Assembly: GCF_000835495.1 (NCBI RefSeq) | Contig: NW_015622544.1 | Coordinates: 4,492,855-4,556,854 of the forward strand | Origin: Cladophialophora immunda | Lineage: Eukaryota > Ascomycota > Eurotiomycetes > Chaetothyriales > Herpotrichiellaceae | Direction: 5' to 3' | Length of the DNA: 64,000 nucleotides | In this document: positions 24,590 to 35,338 of the stretch, piece after piece | How positions within the stretch are numbered: the stretch's first letter is position 1 | Layout of the letters: every line of letters begins with the position of its first letter | Notes under the pieces: generated by a model | Told to the model about the DNA's origin: nothing | Databases searched by the model: none | Seen by the model: only the letters and a program-made list of their open reading frames with translations | Program-made: the position numbers and the translations under genes

Positions 24590-25131
24590 GTTGGCCGCTT
24601 AGAGAAGAGTTCAATTTGCTGGAGTTCTCAACGATGGGTTGTAATCATGCTGCACCCCTCCTCTGCTGCGTCGATATCAAGATTTGTCCAGTGAGAACTG
24701 TCGCGGTTTTGAATTTACGTCCCAGTTGGAAAGGCATAGGTGGCTCCCTATGGGGTTTGGGTGCGGTGCTCAATTCAGTAGCAGACAAATCTCCGCAGCC
24801 TGACAGTGATCAGCAAAAAGGAAGGTACGGCGAGGCTGCGCAATGTGGGGACTTGGCCAGTTTATCGATTTCCACGACTTGTTAGTAGCAGTCCACTGTC
24901 GCTTTCACCCCGAACTTGCCAGAGTGGCTCACTTTGTTATTGACCATCACTACTCTACTCCACCAGTGTATTCCTTGTCAATTTGAGATTCAGCTGGGTC
25001 GGATAGGTGGCTTTCTCCCACTCTTCTTAAGCCCAGACCGTCGAGCCTGCGGTCTCATCTCCTAGCCGTTCGCTCACCCGGATCTGTTCCCATCAGCATG
25101 TGTTTGTGACAGATTAGACACACCTACGACA
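24590..25131. promoter_or_regulatory. Bidirectional promoter between alpha-COP (COPI) and SEC23 (COPII)
   Basis: 542 bp between two divergent start codons. No gene is supported inside it (one 103-codon frame at 24574-24885 overlaps the alpha-COP first exon and has no protein character). The two halves must hold both core promoters. Co-regulation of the two coat components is an inference from the arrangement. Confidence 0.55.
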
Positions 25132-27604
25132 ATGGACCAGGCTCAGTACGACGCGATCAAAGACAATTGGGGGGAGGTTGAGGACAGGGATGGCGTCAGA
25201 CTCAGCTGGAACGTCATTCCGTCGACGCGCATGGTACTAAAGGACTCTGCGACGGTACTGAATTAAACTAATAACTATTCTTTAGGAAGCAAACCGACTG
25301 GTGGTCCCCGTGAGCTGTTTGCTCACTCCGCTCAAAGTGAGCACTCTGAACTCAAGGAAGTTTCTCGTGCTGATGGTCTGATAGGAACTGGGCAAACCAC
25401 CACTTCCCTATGAGCCAGTTACCTGCAAAGCGCCATGCCGAGCAGTCCTTAACCCCTTCGCTAACGTCGATGTCCGGGCTAAACTATGGATCTGTCCCTT
25501 CTGTCTGCAACGCAATCCGCTACCTCGTCACTATGGGGATATCAGTGCCGAGAACATCCCACCAGAGATGCACCCTGCGAATACTACGGTCGAATACAAG
25601 CTTGCCCGACCTGCTCCTGCCCCACCCATTTTCGTGTACGTGGTTGATACCGCGATCGAGGACGATGGTTTACAGGCATTGAAAGAAACTCTTGTCATGA
25701 GTTTGTCATTACTCCCTGCGAATGCGCTAGTGGGTCTTGTTACATTCGGAACGAATGTTGCGGTGCATGAAATTGGCTATACCGAGTGCCAAAAATCATA
25801 CGTCTTTAGAGGCAGCAAGGACTATGCCGCAAAGCAGGTTCAGGAGATGCTGGGGTTGGCCGCGGCCGGCTTGAGACCTAATATGCCACCAGTGCAAGGA
25901 CGACCACCGCCACCGATGGGCCCTGCTGCTCGGTTCCTCCTTCCTGTCCAGCAAGCTGAGTTCCAAATTACCAATGCAATTGAGCAGCTGCAAAAGGACC
26001 CTTGGCCTGTCGCGAATGACCGCCGGCCACTTCGCTGTACTGGTGTTGCCATGAGTATTGCAGTCGGCTTGCTGGAGACGTCATTCCAAAACGCCGGAGC
26101 CAGAATCATGCTCTTTGCGGGCGGTCCGGCCACCGAAGGCCCCGGTATGGTTGTGGCTCCAGAACTCCGTGAGCCTATTCGATCACATCATGATATCGAC
26201 CGCGACAATGTCAAGTACTTCAAGAAAGCCATCAAATTCTACGAAGGCCTTGCCAAACGCACTGCTCACAATGGACACATCATCGATCTATACGTTGGTT
26301 GTCTCGACCAAGTGGGCTTGCTGGAAATGAAGGGATTGGCAAATTCGACTGGAGGCCATATGGTCTTGACGGACAGTTTCACCTCATCACAATTCAAGCA
26401 GTCTTTCGTACGAGTCTTTGACAAAGATGAGAGCGACAATCTCCTGATGGGATTCAATGCGTCTCTCGAGGTTGTTACGACGAAAGAACTCAAGGTAACC
26501 GGTCTCATTGGCCACGCTGTTTCCCAGAATAAGAAGTCGAGTTCTGTCGGCGAGACAGAATGCGGTATTGGGAACACTTGCCTCTGGAAAATGTGTGGCA
26601 TTGACCCCACATCCAGCTACGGTATTTACTTTGAGGTTGCAAACCAGGGTGGTCCAGCACCCATGCAGCAAGGCCCGCAACGGGGTATGATGCAGTTCTT
26701 GACATATTACCAGCATTCGTCCGGACAGTATCACCTACGTGTGACCACTGTTGCTCGCAATTTGAGTGGACCAACTGGGGACCAAGCTTTGGCACAATCT
26801 TTCGACCAGGAAGCCGCAGCCGTCCTTATGGCTAGAATTGCGGTCTTTAAAGCAGAGGTCGATGATGGGCCAGATGTGCTCAGATGGGTGGACCGAATGC
26901 TCATCCGGCTCTGCTCACGCTTCGCAGACTATCGCAAAGATGACCCAACATCCTTCCGACTCGACAAGAACTTCACCCTCTATCCTCAGTTCATGTTCCA
27001 CCTACGCAGATCGCAATTCCTTCAAGTATTCAACAACTCACCCGATGAAACAGCATTTTATCGACATGTACTCAATCACGAATACGTGGGAGATTCGCTG
27101 ATCATGATTCAACCCACTTTGGACTCGTACGGCCTTGACCACGAAGGTGGCCAGCCGGTCTTGCTCGACTCCGCCTCCATCCAACCACAGACCATCCTGC
27201 TTCTGGATACTTTCTTCCAGATTCTCATTTTCCACGGCGAAACGATGGCTGAATGGCGCAAAGCCGGCTATCAGGAGCAGGAAGGTTATGAGAATTTCCG
27301 GGCTGTTCTTGACGCACCCAAAGAAGACGCACGAGAACTCGTGCAGGATCGATTCCCTCTGCCACGATTTATCATTTGCGATGCTGGAGGGTCACAAGCC
27401 CGTTTCCTTCTATCAAAGTTGAATCCTTCCACCACCCATGCGACCGGCGGTTACGGTGGTGTTTCGCAGTCCGCCCAGACGATTTTCACTGATGATGTAT
27501 CATTGCAGACATTCATGGACCATCTGATGAAGTAAGTTTTCCCTCCTCGTTGCCTTTGAATTACGCTAATCCGATTCAGACTGGCGGTATCTGGGTCCAG
27601 CTAG
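25132..27604 (+). CDS. SEC23: SEC23, COPII coat GTPase-activating subunit
   Basis: Four exons (25132-25233, 25286-25336, 25385-27531, 27580-27604) join in phase to 774 residues, the expected size. The zinc-finger cysteines are at C65, C69, C88 and C91 (VTCKAPC and WICPFC). The trunk begins at FVYVVDT, followed by beta-barrel, helical and gelsolin parts ([17 protein letters not shown]). The protein ends MKLAVSGSS, coded by a 25-nt terminal exon. SEC23 with SEC24 forms the inner COPII coat on ER exit sites and stimulates Sar1 GTP hydrolysis. All introns are short and canonical. Confidence 0.97.
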
Positions 27605-28039
27605 AAGCATGCAGTAGAGTCAACAATAATGGCGATGTGGACAGGGATGTGGGCGTCCGTCTCTGCTACGGGGCCCACGCATGTTGGAGGTCTCTCAGGA
27701 CCCGGGTCCATGGGTCGACCGCATCTCCCTTTCCAAGCAATCGAGTTGAGCGGTTAGATGGCGGTAGAAAATCGACATGACACGAAATGAGTTTACACAA
27801 ATGCACTTGATCCAAGTCATCCGTACCGTAGTACGTACCTGTCGAGCGGTATCTGCGCGAGTCATATCAGACCTTTCCGTATTGGGAATAATTTCACCCA
27901 CAAGCCGAAGTCTTGGCAGTAACCGAAAAAAGTTGCTAGTTTTGGTTGCAATTTCGAGACCAGCTTCTCCCTGAGTTTTTCTATTCTTGCAGCTCACATC
28001 AATCACCTCAAGAGAGACTGACTACCTTTCGCACTCGCC
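27605..28039. promoter_or_regulatory. SEC23 3' flank and promoter of RPL12
   Basis: No gene. The 150 nt before the RPL12 ATG contain pyrimidine stretches (gcttctccctgag, actacctttcgcactcgcc) typical of fungal ribosomal-protein promoters and leaders; no named element is claimed. Confidence 0.45.
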
Positions 28040-28818
28040 ATGCGTAAGTATCGTCTTCTTGAGCAGCATCAGCTCGGCGGCTAACCTTATGTGTTCAATC
28101 TTTCAGCTCCCAAGTTAGACCCCAATGAGGTGAAGGTCATGTATGAACCCCCCGACAGTGTCCCGTGTCCTCCAAATTCCACCTCGCAAGATACTGACCT
28201 GGATGCTCTACAGCCACCTCCGCGCCACTGGCGGTGAGGTCGGATCTTCTGCCACGCTCGCTCCCAAGATCGGTCCCCTCGGTCTTTCACCCAAGAAGGT
28301 CGGAGAAGATATCGCCAAAGCTACTGGTGACTGGGTGCGTCTGATCCCCCAACAAGTTACGGGCCAAGCATGGAAGGGACCGGCTAACAGATTGGTTGTG
28401 CTTTTGCAGAAAGGCCTCCGTGTCACCGTCAAGCTGACCATCCAAAACCGACAAGCTGCCGTCAGCGTCGTTCCCTCTGCCTCCTCCCTCGTCATCCGAG
28501 CGCTGAAAGAGCCTCCTCGGGACCGCAAGAAGGAGAAGAACATCAAACACTCCAAGTCGATTCCCCTCGACGAGGTCTTCGACATTGCCCGGACCATGCG
28601 TGGCGCGAACAAGTCGCTTGCTCGCGAGCTGAAGGGTACCGTCTTGGAGATCCTGGGCACTTGCTTCAGTGTGGGCTGCCAGGTCGATGGAAGAAGTCCC
28701 AAGGACATCAGTGACGAGATCAAGGAAGGCTCAATTGAGGGTCAGTACTCGCACGTCGACTCGACGCTTTTGTGGAACGTTGTTACTAACTGACTGGACA
28801 ACAGTGCCCGATGAATAG
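28040..28818 (+). CDS. RPL12: 60S ribosomal protein L12 (uL11)
   Basis: Five exons (28040-28043, 28107-28140, 28214-28334, 28410-28740, 28805-28818) join in phase to 167 residues. The first exon holds only ATG plus one base and the last only 14 nt, both common in fungal ribosomal-protein genes. Diagnostic stretches are [20 protein letters not shown] (where L12 meets rRNA), [20 protein letters not shown] and [19 protein letters not shown], ending VPDE. The protein sits at the base of the ribosomal P-stalk (GTPase-associated centre). The exon 2/3 junction gives VIHLRATGG where most relatives have VIYLRATGG, a conservative difference. Confidence 0.97.
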
Positions 28819-29734
28819 ATCTAGATGCAATGTCTGCTCAAGAACCCACGAGTCTCGCCCGGTCGAGGTTGCGTGGTCTATCAGGAACATGTCGTCCATG
28901 AGCGATGCCGGGGGAATTATGTCACGTCCCTCGTCAAAAGGAGTAATGAGGATAACGAGAAAGAATTTGAAAACCCCACAAAAGCAAAAGGCGTTGGCCG
29001 TCCCGGTTTCCATTGCTTCGTCCTTCCCCTTCCACTTTCCCCTCCCTTGTCCATCATCATCATTAGTCCCTCGTTCCAAAGCACCCCTCCCAAACCCCCA
29101 AACACCTTTGCCAACACTCTGGCCTTTATCCCTTTCCGTCTCCGGAGAGCCATCACCAGGATAATGTTGCCTATTTTGATGCAAAGAAGATCAACTCTGT
29201 TACAGAATGACACCCTACTCACCACGGCATTCCCTACTTCCACCATGGATGCAGTGGTCCATCATCCTTCGTGTCTACAATTCCCCGTCATCCTCACAAA
29301 TTCACTCACACAATACATGTTAAAAAAAAGCAAAAGGTAGATGATCACCTGCCTTTGCGTGAATGAATAAAATGCAATTTTATCAAAGTCCGACGTTCTG
29401 TTTGCCGTTCGCCTGTGTTCTAACGCCGCAAAGCTTCTGTGTTCTTTTGTTCAGTGACACGGACGGCCTCGCCCGCCAAATCCATCATGCTTGTGTCCAT
29501 GACTCCTAGACGTCCTTCCGGTCTATCGTGCTTTTGTGTGCCTGTTTCTCAAACGGAAAACGTCATGCCCAGCCCAGTTCTTTTCCATTTCGAACGTCTT
29601 TGACATTCCCACTCACCATCCATGCCACCCGTGCCCGCTTAAACGCTACCTTTCTCCTTTGACCAGCCCGTCCAATTTCGAACGTCCTTCATACCCTCCG
29701 CCCACTGTCCATGCCGTCCGTGCCCGCTTGAGCG
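28819..29734. other. Convergent intergenic region, RPL12 and BTB gene 3' ends
   Basis: No gene supported; frames of up to 171 codons at 28825-29340 lack protein-like composition. AT-rich segments near 29320-29400 probably mark the RPL12 3' UTR and polyadenylation area. The right end holds an imperfect tandem duplication (separate entry). Confidence 0.4.
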
Positions 29735-29744
29735 CTACGTCTCT
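29588..29744. repeat. Imperfect tandem duplication across the BTB gene stop codon
   Basis: Two copies of about 70 bp, period about 88 bp. The first begins tttcgaacgtctttgaca (29588) and the second tttcgaacgtccttcata (29676). Both contain the block catgcc..ccgtgcccgctt..a.cgctac. The second copy includes the stop codon of the BTB gene (29735-29737); the first lies wholly in its 3' flank. Confidence 0.6.
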
Positions 29745-30784
29745 TTTTGCGGATGGAACATGTTCACAAAGGCGTCGACGCTGGTGATATCGACCCTGTC
29801 GACAGACTCCAAGTTCCACCTGCCCAACCTCCCCTCGCGGCACGACGGGCACATCGCCGCCTCCCTGACCCTGCCGTACAGGTCGGCCTCGAAGCAGACG
29901 CGGCACACCCCCTGTCCAGCACAGTCACACCCGTCCCCTCCGTCCCCCGCCACCGCCGCCGGCTCAAAGGTCGCCTCGCACTCCATGCGCCGGCACTGCA
30001 GGTAGTTGGCCCGGCGGCACGTGGTGGTGTAGTCCCACATGAACTCGACGCTCTGCCGCATCAGACCCCAGAACTTGCTCTCCGAGAACAGTCGCATCTC
30101 GCATTTCTGTGCCAGGTACACGGCCCGCATCCGCATCTTTTGGCCCAGGGTCGCGTGCCCCCGGCGGGGGCCGGTGACGTAGAGGTACTCGATCGTCCAG
30201 AGGAGCAGGTCGACGCTGAAGAGGGGGCCGGAGGTATCGCCGACGAATTTGCGGAAGCTGACCGCCGACAGCGCGTCGATGGCGTAGTACTCGCCCAGCC
30301 GGTACATGTCGATGTGCAGGAAGAGGTGGTCGGGTCGGTATTCAGAGAACAAGGATGCAAAGGAGGCTCGGTCCTCTTCGTCTTCGTCGTCGTCGTCGTC
30401 CTCCTCCTCCTCCTGCGAACGTGCTGAAATCCCCATCCCACCTTCGTCCACGGCGGGCCCGGTTCTCGAGCTCTCGAGGTATTCTCGCCACTTGCCAGGT
30501 AGATCGGCCTCCTTCTCGGTGTACGCGTGGATGTAGATCGCCTGGATCATGCGCAGCACCACCAACGGATCCCGAATCCTCTCCAGATCCAGGTGCCCCA
30601 GGGTCCCCTCTTGAAAGTGCCCCGAGCAGACGTTGGCGAAATACCTCGAGCTGCGGCTCAGGTCTTCGCGGTGGCACTTGAACGCGTACCCGGGGATGCG
30701 GAGCTCGAAGTCGACCGCAAATCCAGCCAGGAGGTACAGGTCGCTCAAGAGATTGGGCGTGGCACGAGTGTGACCCGAAGACAT
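29735..30784 (-). CDS. BTB/POZ-domain protein with C-terminal cysteine cluster
   Basis: 349 residues from the ATG at 30784 (context ccggcaATG); the open frame extends 47 codons further upstream but without homology. The BTB-like part (about residues 10-110) has SDLYLLAGFAVDFELRIPGYAFKCHREDLSRSSRYF in family style. A Glu/Asp tract (about 130-145, from a TCG/TCC repeat) follows, then a helical region with DMYRLGEYYAIDALS, typical of fungal BTB proteins of unknown function. The last 70 residues hold C-x-C, C-x2-C and CPSC groups (CDCAGQGVCRVC, MCPSCREG) that could bind zinc, an uncommon addition. Such proteins often act as Cullin-3 adaptors or scaffolds; the role here is unknown. No intron is needed. 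Confidence 0.8.
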   Translation of the reverse strand: MSSGHTRATPNLLSDLYLLAGFAVDFELRIPGYAFKCHREDLSRSSRYFANVCSGHFQEGTLGHLDLERIRDPLVVLRMIQAIYIHAYTEKEADLPGKWREYLESSRTGPAVDEGGMGISARSQEEEEDDDDDEDEEDRASFASLFSEYRPDHLFLHIDMYRLGEYYAIDALSAVSFRKFVGDTSGPLFSVDLLLWTIEYLYVTGPRRGHATLGQKMRMRAVYLAQKCEMRLFSESKFWGLMRQSVEFMWDYTTTCRRANYLQCRRMECEATFEPAAVAGDGGDGCDCAGQGVCRVCFEADLYGRVREAAMCPSCREGRLGRWNLESVDRVDITSVDAFVNMFHPQKET

Positions 30785-31220
30785 TGCCGGCGCGAGGGTT
30801 TGGAGTTGTTGAAAGTGTGATGAAATGTATGAATAGATGGGTGAGTGACATGTGACGCGGCTGAAATACTCCCGGGAGGGGGGGGGGGTTGAGTTAGTGA
30901 CAAGGCGGTCCCGCCGAGACGACACAAAGTGTCACAGAGTGTGCGGGTTCACAGTGAATGTCGTGTGTCTCGGCGGGAAACAAGGCTTTTGGAAGTCTGG
31001 ATCACTAGGCGTCCTCCTAAGTAACAAGATTGACAAAGTAACATTATGGATCTACGGTTTGTGTTGAGCTCCAGCCTGGCTCAAGGTCTACGAGACAAAC
31101 CTAGACCAGCGTCGCCCTGAGGTTCGTCAGCATAATGCTCCGTCTTGAACACGAAATCGACGCCTGGAGCTCCATATTGTTCGTACATGGCGGTTTCCCA
31201 ACCTCTCAGTGTTTTCTCGC
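30785..31220. other. BTB promoter and 3' flank of the GTPase gene
   Basis: No gene. A run of about 11 G (near 30880-30891) and an adjacent inverted CGGCGGG/CCCGCCG-like pair (30912-30917 and 30971-30976) are the only structure noticed. Confidence 0.35.
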
Positions 31221-34200
31221 TCAAGCAGCGGCCGTCCTGAAACGAGAAACAACCGTGTAGGCCTCCTCCATCCGGTGTCTGATATCGCGCACCGCTTCCT
31301 CGACCCGTCTGCGGAACTCGGGATGCCGCTCGCTCTCCAGGGCCACATTTTCGTTCTTCAGGGTGTCCAAGTCACTCTGAATGGCGGCGAGGTGCGTGGC
31401 GATAGCCTCTTGGATATTGTCTTGTAGATCGCGGGCCAGGTCGGAGAATCTGTTTCTAAATCGTCGGCGGTGATTGTCGAAGAGCCGGTCGTCGCCAAAC
31501 CCGTCTCGGATGATTCTCTTGCGCCTCATGTCGCTTCCGGTGCCTGTGTCAGAGACCTCTTGAATCAGTAATCCATTCTCGGACTTGGGACCGCTAGGCG
31601 GGTTTCTTGACGCCTCTTCACTGCCGACTAACCTTGCTCTTGGATGGTTCTGGTATACGACACTTCCATAAGCTGACCAATGAACGAGGTGCGAATGCCC
31701 GAAAAGGCATCGGTACGGAGAATGCTATGTTGCGCATTAGCTCTTCGATGTCTAATGAGAACGGATGGAACTGCGTCTCTTTCTTACGATAAATCGCTCT
31801 GGAAATTGTCTTCCAGTTCCTCCACGGCAGAAAGGAGAAGGGCCTGTCTGTGCCTCATGGTCCTATTCAAAGTCCGCAGTGAGCGTGTCGTGCCATCGGT
31901 TGAATCAGCTAGGAACCGTTCGTCAGCACTTGATCAGATCAATCCTTGACGTAGTTACTAGGGTGGCTCATATCGTACATAGAGCTATAACAGAATCGAA
32001 GCAACCGTCAATCGCGTCGAGCAGGTCATCCTGAGAGGCTTGAAGGTCTTGTTGAAGAGTCCGCCACGGGGTGGCCAGCTGGGTTACCATGGCTTGAATA
32101 GCTTCTTCGTTCCAGCAGCGCCTTCCAACCGCAGTTGTATTGTAGTCCCCGTACTTTCGACAGAAGGCGGAATAAGTACCTGAAAAGAAAGTAAACGTCC
32201 GCACAAGATCACGCACGTAGAGGCCGCATCAGAACAGCCGAATTTACCTTACCATGATTCCACTGCCAGTGCTCCCATTAGTTTGAACGCGACATACTGG
32301 TATACCATATTGGGACACTTACCCCTTGCCATTCCATACTTGCATCTTGTGCAGCTTCACTCCAATCGTTCGAGTATTGTCCTGCCAGAACATTAGCTAA
32401 TGACGGTCTCCGTTGCGGGTGTCACGAACTCATGGTACGAACTATCCGGGTATTAAATTGCTGCTCCATTGCCCGCGCGGTCGCATTGACAGAGGATCCA
32501 GGCAGCTTCAACTTTTCGAGAACTTCGAATTAGCCAGCCCAAAACCCATCCAAGTCCTCGTCCACGAAACTCACGGTGTCTAGGGCATCTTCGATCTCTT
32601 CAATGCTGTTTCGAATAGTTTGTTTCCTTTCGGCGCTCAAACTTCCCGCGCCAGATTGAACCCAGAGCTCAACAGATCCCAGCAGTGCTGGAATGGCATC
32701 AGTCATATAGCTGACTGCCGCCCGTAGCTGGCTTTCCGCGACAATGGAAAGACAATATTTGCGGACTTGCAAAATTCCAGACAGTTGGAGGAAGGGCATG
32801 GACTCGGCTTTTGGTTTCTTTCGATGCTCCCAGTAATCAAGATTGCTAATGCAGAAAACTGGCAAGTTTCCTCCAGGAATCCGCTGCTGGTAGATTGTCT
32901 GAAGCGAGGCTGTGACTTGCTGATTGCGAGTATTCACGAGGAAGGTTTTCAACCTGATGGGTTCACTGTCATTCGTCTGCAGGGTTCGAGGGCAGAACTA
33001 CTCACTCGAACTGTTCTTTCTTGATCCGTTTTCTGGGAAAGGGGAAACGTCAGTGTCAATATCAAGTACCTTCACGTAAAGGACTTACTTTAACTTTCTA
33101 GAGGCATTGTGAAGCCGCACGAGCTCACGGCTCTCTTCTTCGTCAACCTCGGCTTCGGTATCACTATCGATGCTGAATTCTTTTATTTCGTGGTCGATCG
33201 CGCCCAAGGATTTCTTCATCTTGTCGATGTTGCTGGTGAAGTTCTCGATGCGTGTTCTAGCCTCTCCATTCCTATCCTCCTTAGCTTCCTCTGCCAGAAT
33301 ATCCTGTGGAGAATATCAGCAGGAGAGCTTCGCGGAGTTTGCCATATCTGCTAGGGTAATAAAATGATCCTGGTGGTGATTTAGCACTTACTTCGGATTT
33401 CGTGCAAATGATCCCAATCTTCGACAGCGAAGCCCTCCTGGCGAGGTCGAATACTCCCATTACACTAGCATCAGTGGTAGCTCGACCTATATAACATACG
33501 GCAAAAATTTCGTCGCAATTGAGCAGGTACCTCTCGGTGACCTTGAGCCGAGCCGAGTTGAGGTCACGAAGACCTGAAACTGTTAAAAAAGGGCGTACCG
33601 CTTGAAAGGTATCCCCTCACCTGGAAGGTCGACGAGTACAAGGCCCTTGCTCAGAATAAATGCATTGAGATAGACTCTGCCATAATCAGCCAGGTTCAAT
33701 GGGCAGGGAAATAGGTCTCCATTGCGTTCACGAACTTAATCTTTCGAATGAAGGGCCATGTGGAGGCTTCATTCGAAGAATTTTGCTCCGAGGTAAGCTC
33801 GGTCAAGCGGCGAGAACACTGGCTTGCCTCCTCGAAGAATTCTCTTTCTGCCCCTGCGCCAGGCCTTTCCAATAGAGCTAGATGGGAATTCCTGACCCAG
33901 GTTAGCAATGTCTGGAGGACAGTCACCTCGGAATTGTCGAGAAGGAATCGTTCATTATGCGCTAGGCGGTGCCGGAAGGCAGCAAGGAACGTGTCTTGAG
34001 CGACCTTCGCTTTCTTTTTGAGATCTTCTTTGTCTTCTCCCATGTCATTGTCCTGGGTATCGCGAAGATGATATTGTCGGTATGATTGCAGAAGCTCGCT
34101 GAATTGATCGTGAAGCTCATCCACAGTGAAATATTCCGTCTCAATGGCGAAATTTTCATGCTCGTGGTAGTGATACTCAGTTGCAACACAAGTACATGCC

Positions 34201-35338
34201 CACCCACTGTTACTCTTTTACCGACCGCGAGATCAGCGATAGTTCGACGAGGGATACGGGAAGAGCAGCAACTAACCGATCGAGCGAAGCCTTCGAAATC
34301 CAAAAGTGAGTTCAGAAGACTGCTTTTGCCTAGGTGTGATGAGAGACAGCTCAGTTAAACAAGGGCCTCAAGTCTACTTACCAACCCCCGAGTCCCCTAC
34401 CAAGCCCACAGTACGAGTAGCGGGCTTTTGGAAGTGACTCAAATCGACAGCCTGCAAGTACAAGGCGCGTATACGGGACTGTGCTTCATGGTGCAGCGAC
34501 GAGCTTGCAAGCACGTTGACCAAATCGCTCACAAGGTTCTTTGCGTTGGCAAACTCCCGCTGAAACTCTGGCTCGTGAAACGGCTCTTGCGGGGGTTCTT
34601 CCTCTGTGACATTGTGAGGGGTCGGATCGACATAAGAGCCCGACCTACGGCGGGAGGCAGATCTTGTATTGCGATCCGCCCCGTCAATTGATACGTTGGG
34701 GCTTGGGGATCGCGGATGAAGGTAAGTGGCCGGAGTAGGAGTATCAGGCCGTGGGGTTTCCGTGCCCAATCTGATATTCTCCATGATACGGGTAACATTG
34801 TCCACAGGACTTGGAGCAGAAACTTTACCATCAGATATACTAGATGATGTTTGGCGCCTTACCGGCTCTCCAGACAGCTCTAGCTGACCAATACGCTCAG
34901 TTAAGGCGGGCACTGTAGAGGACGGTGTCGGACTTGTCCAACGGTTGCTGGGGGATGAAGGAATTGGAGTCGCAATGCCCTCCGTAACAGGCGGCGTAAT
35001 AGAAAAGGAAGGTGTTCTGGCGCGCACAGATAGATTGTTGTGAGCAGAGAGGCTCGAGGCCTCATCAGACTCTCTTTCAATTGAAGGAATTGGCACATCT
35101 GGGTCGATTTCCAAAGGTTCGAGAAGGTCAGCAGACTGCGAACGACTTCTAGTCGAAGAAGGCGTGAATTGTCTTGGACTGCTTCGGTCGCTGTCACTGC
35201 GCGGAGATTGGACTCGGGTCCTGACGAGCACGGATGATTCGGCGGGAGGGTGATCTGCCTCGAGCTAGACAACTGCCGTCAGCCTCTTCTACCAGCAGTG
35301 GCTTCGGGAACAACAGTACTTACGGGTCGTCTGACCAT
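31221..35338 (-). CDS. Dynamin-like large GTPase, nuclear GTPase SLIP-GC type
   Basis: Multi-exon gene of roughly 1,000 residues. Exon 1 is only MVRRP (35338-35324). Exon 2 (35264-34382) codes a 290-residue Ser/Pro-rich disordered N-terminus ending in the P-loop GDSGVGK, completed as GKSSLLNSLLDFEGFARS in a small exon 3. Then come SGWACTCVATEYHYHEHENF (switch region), KIKVYLNAFILSKGLVLVDLPG (G3), NSARLKVTERYLLNCDEIFAV and IGIICTKSE (G4-like). Downstream exons carry NTRNQQVTASLQTIYQQRIP, GDYNTTAVGRRCWNEEAIQAM and a coiled-coil C-terminus ending RFRTAAA. Apparent breaks near 33.73 kb and 32.53 kb vanish with donors GTTCGT (AA|GTTCGT) and ACC|GTGAGT. Fungal copies are numerous and uncharacterised; the animal relative is nuclear and affects B-cell mutation. 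Exon ends are approximate. Confidence 0.8.

Noticed and set aside
29747..30427. 226-codon plus-strand frame
   Set aside because: Antisense shadow of the BTB gene.
32520..32590. In-frame TAA in the same GTPase after GFWAG
   Set aside because: An intron from ACC|GTGAGT to AAAAG|TTGAAG removes it in phase.
33690..33760. Apparent frameshift in the dynamin-like GTPase
   Set aside because: A GTTCGT donor two bases into the Lys codon (AA|GTTCGT) with acceptor GGCAG restores KIKVYLNAFILSKG, so it is an intron, not a lesion.
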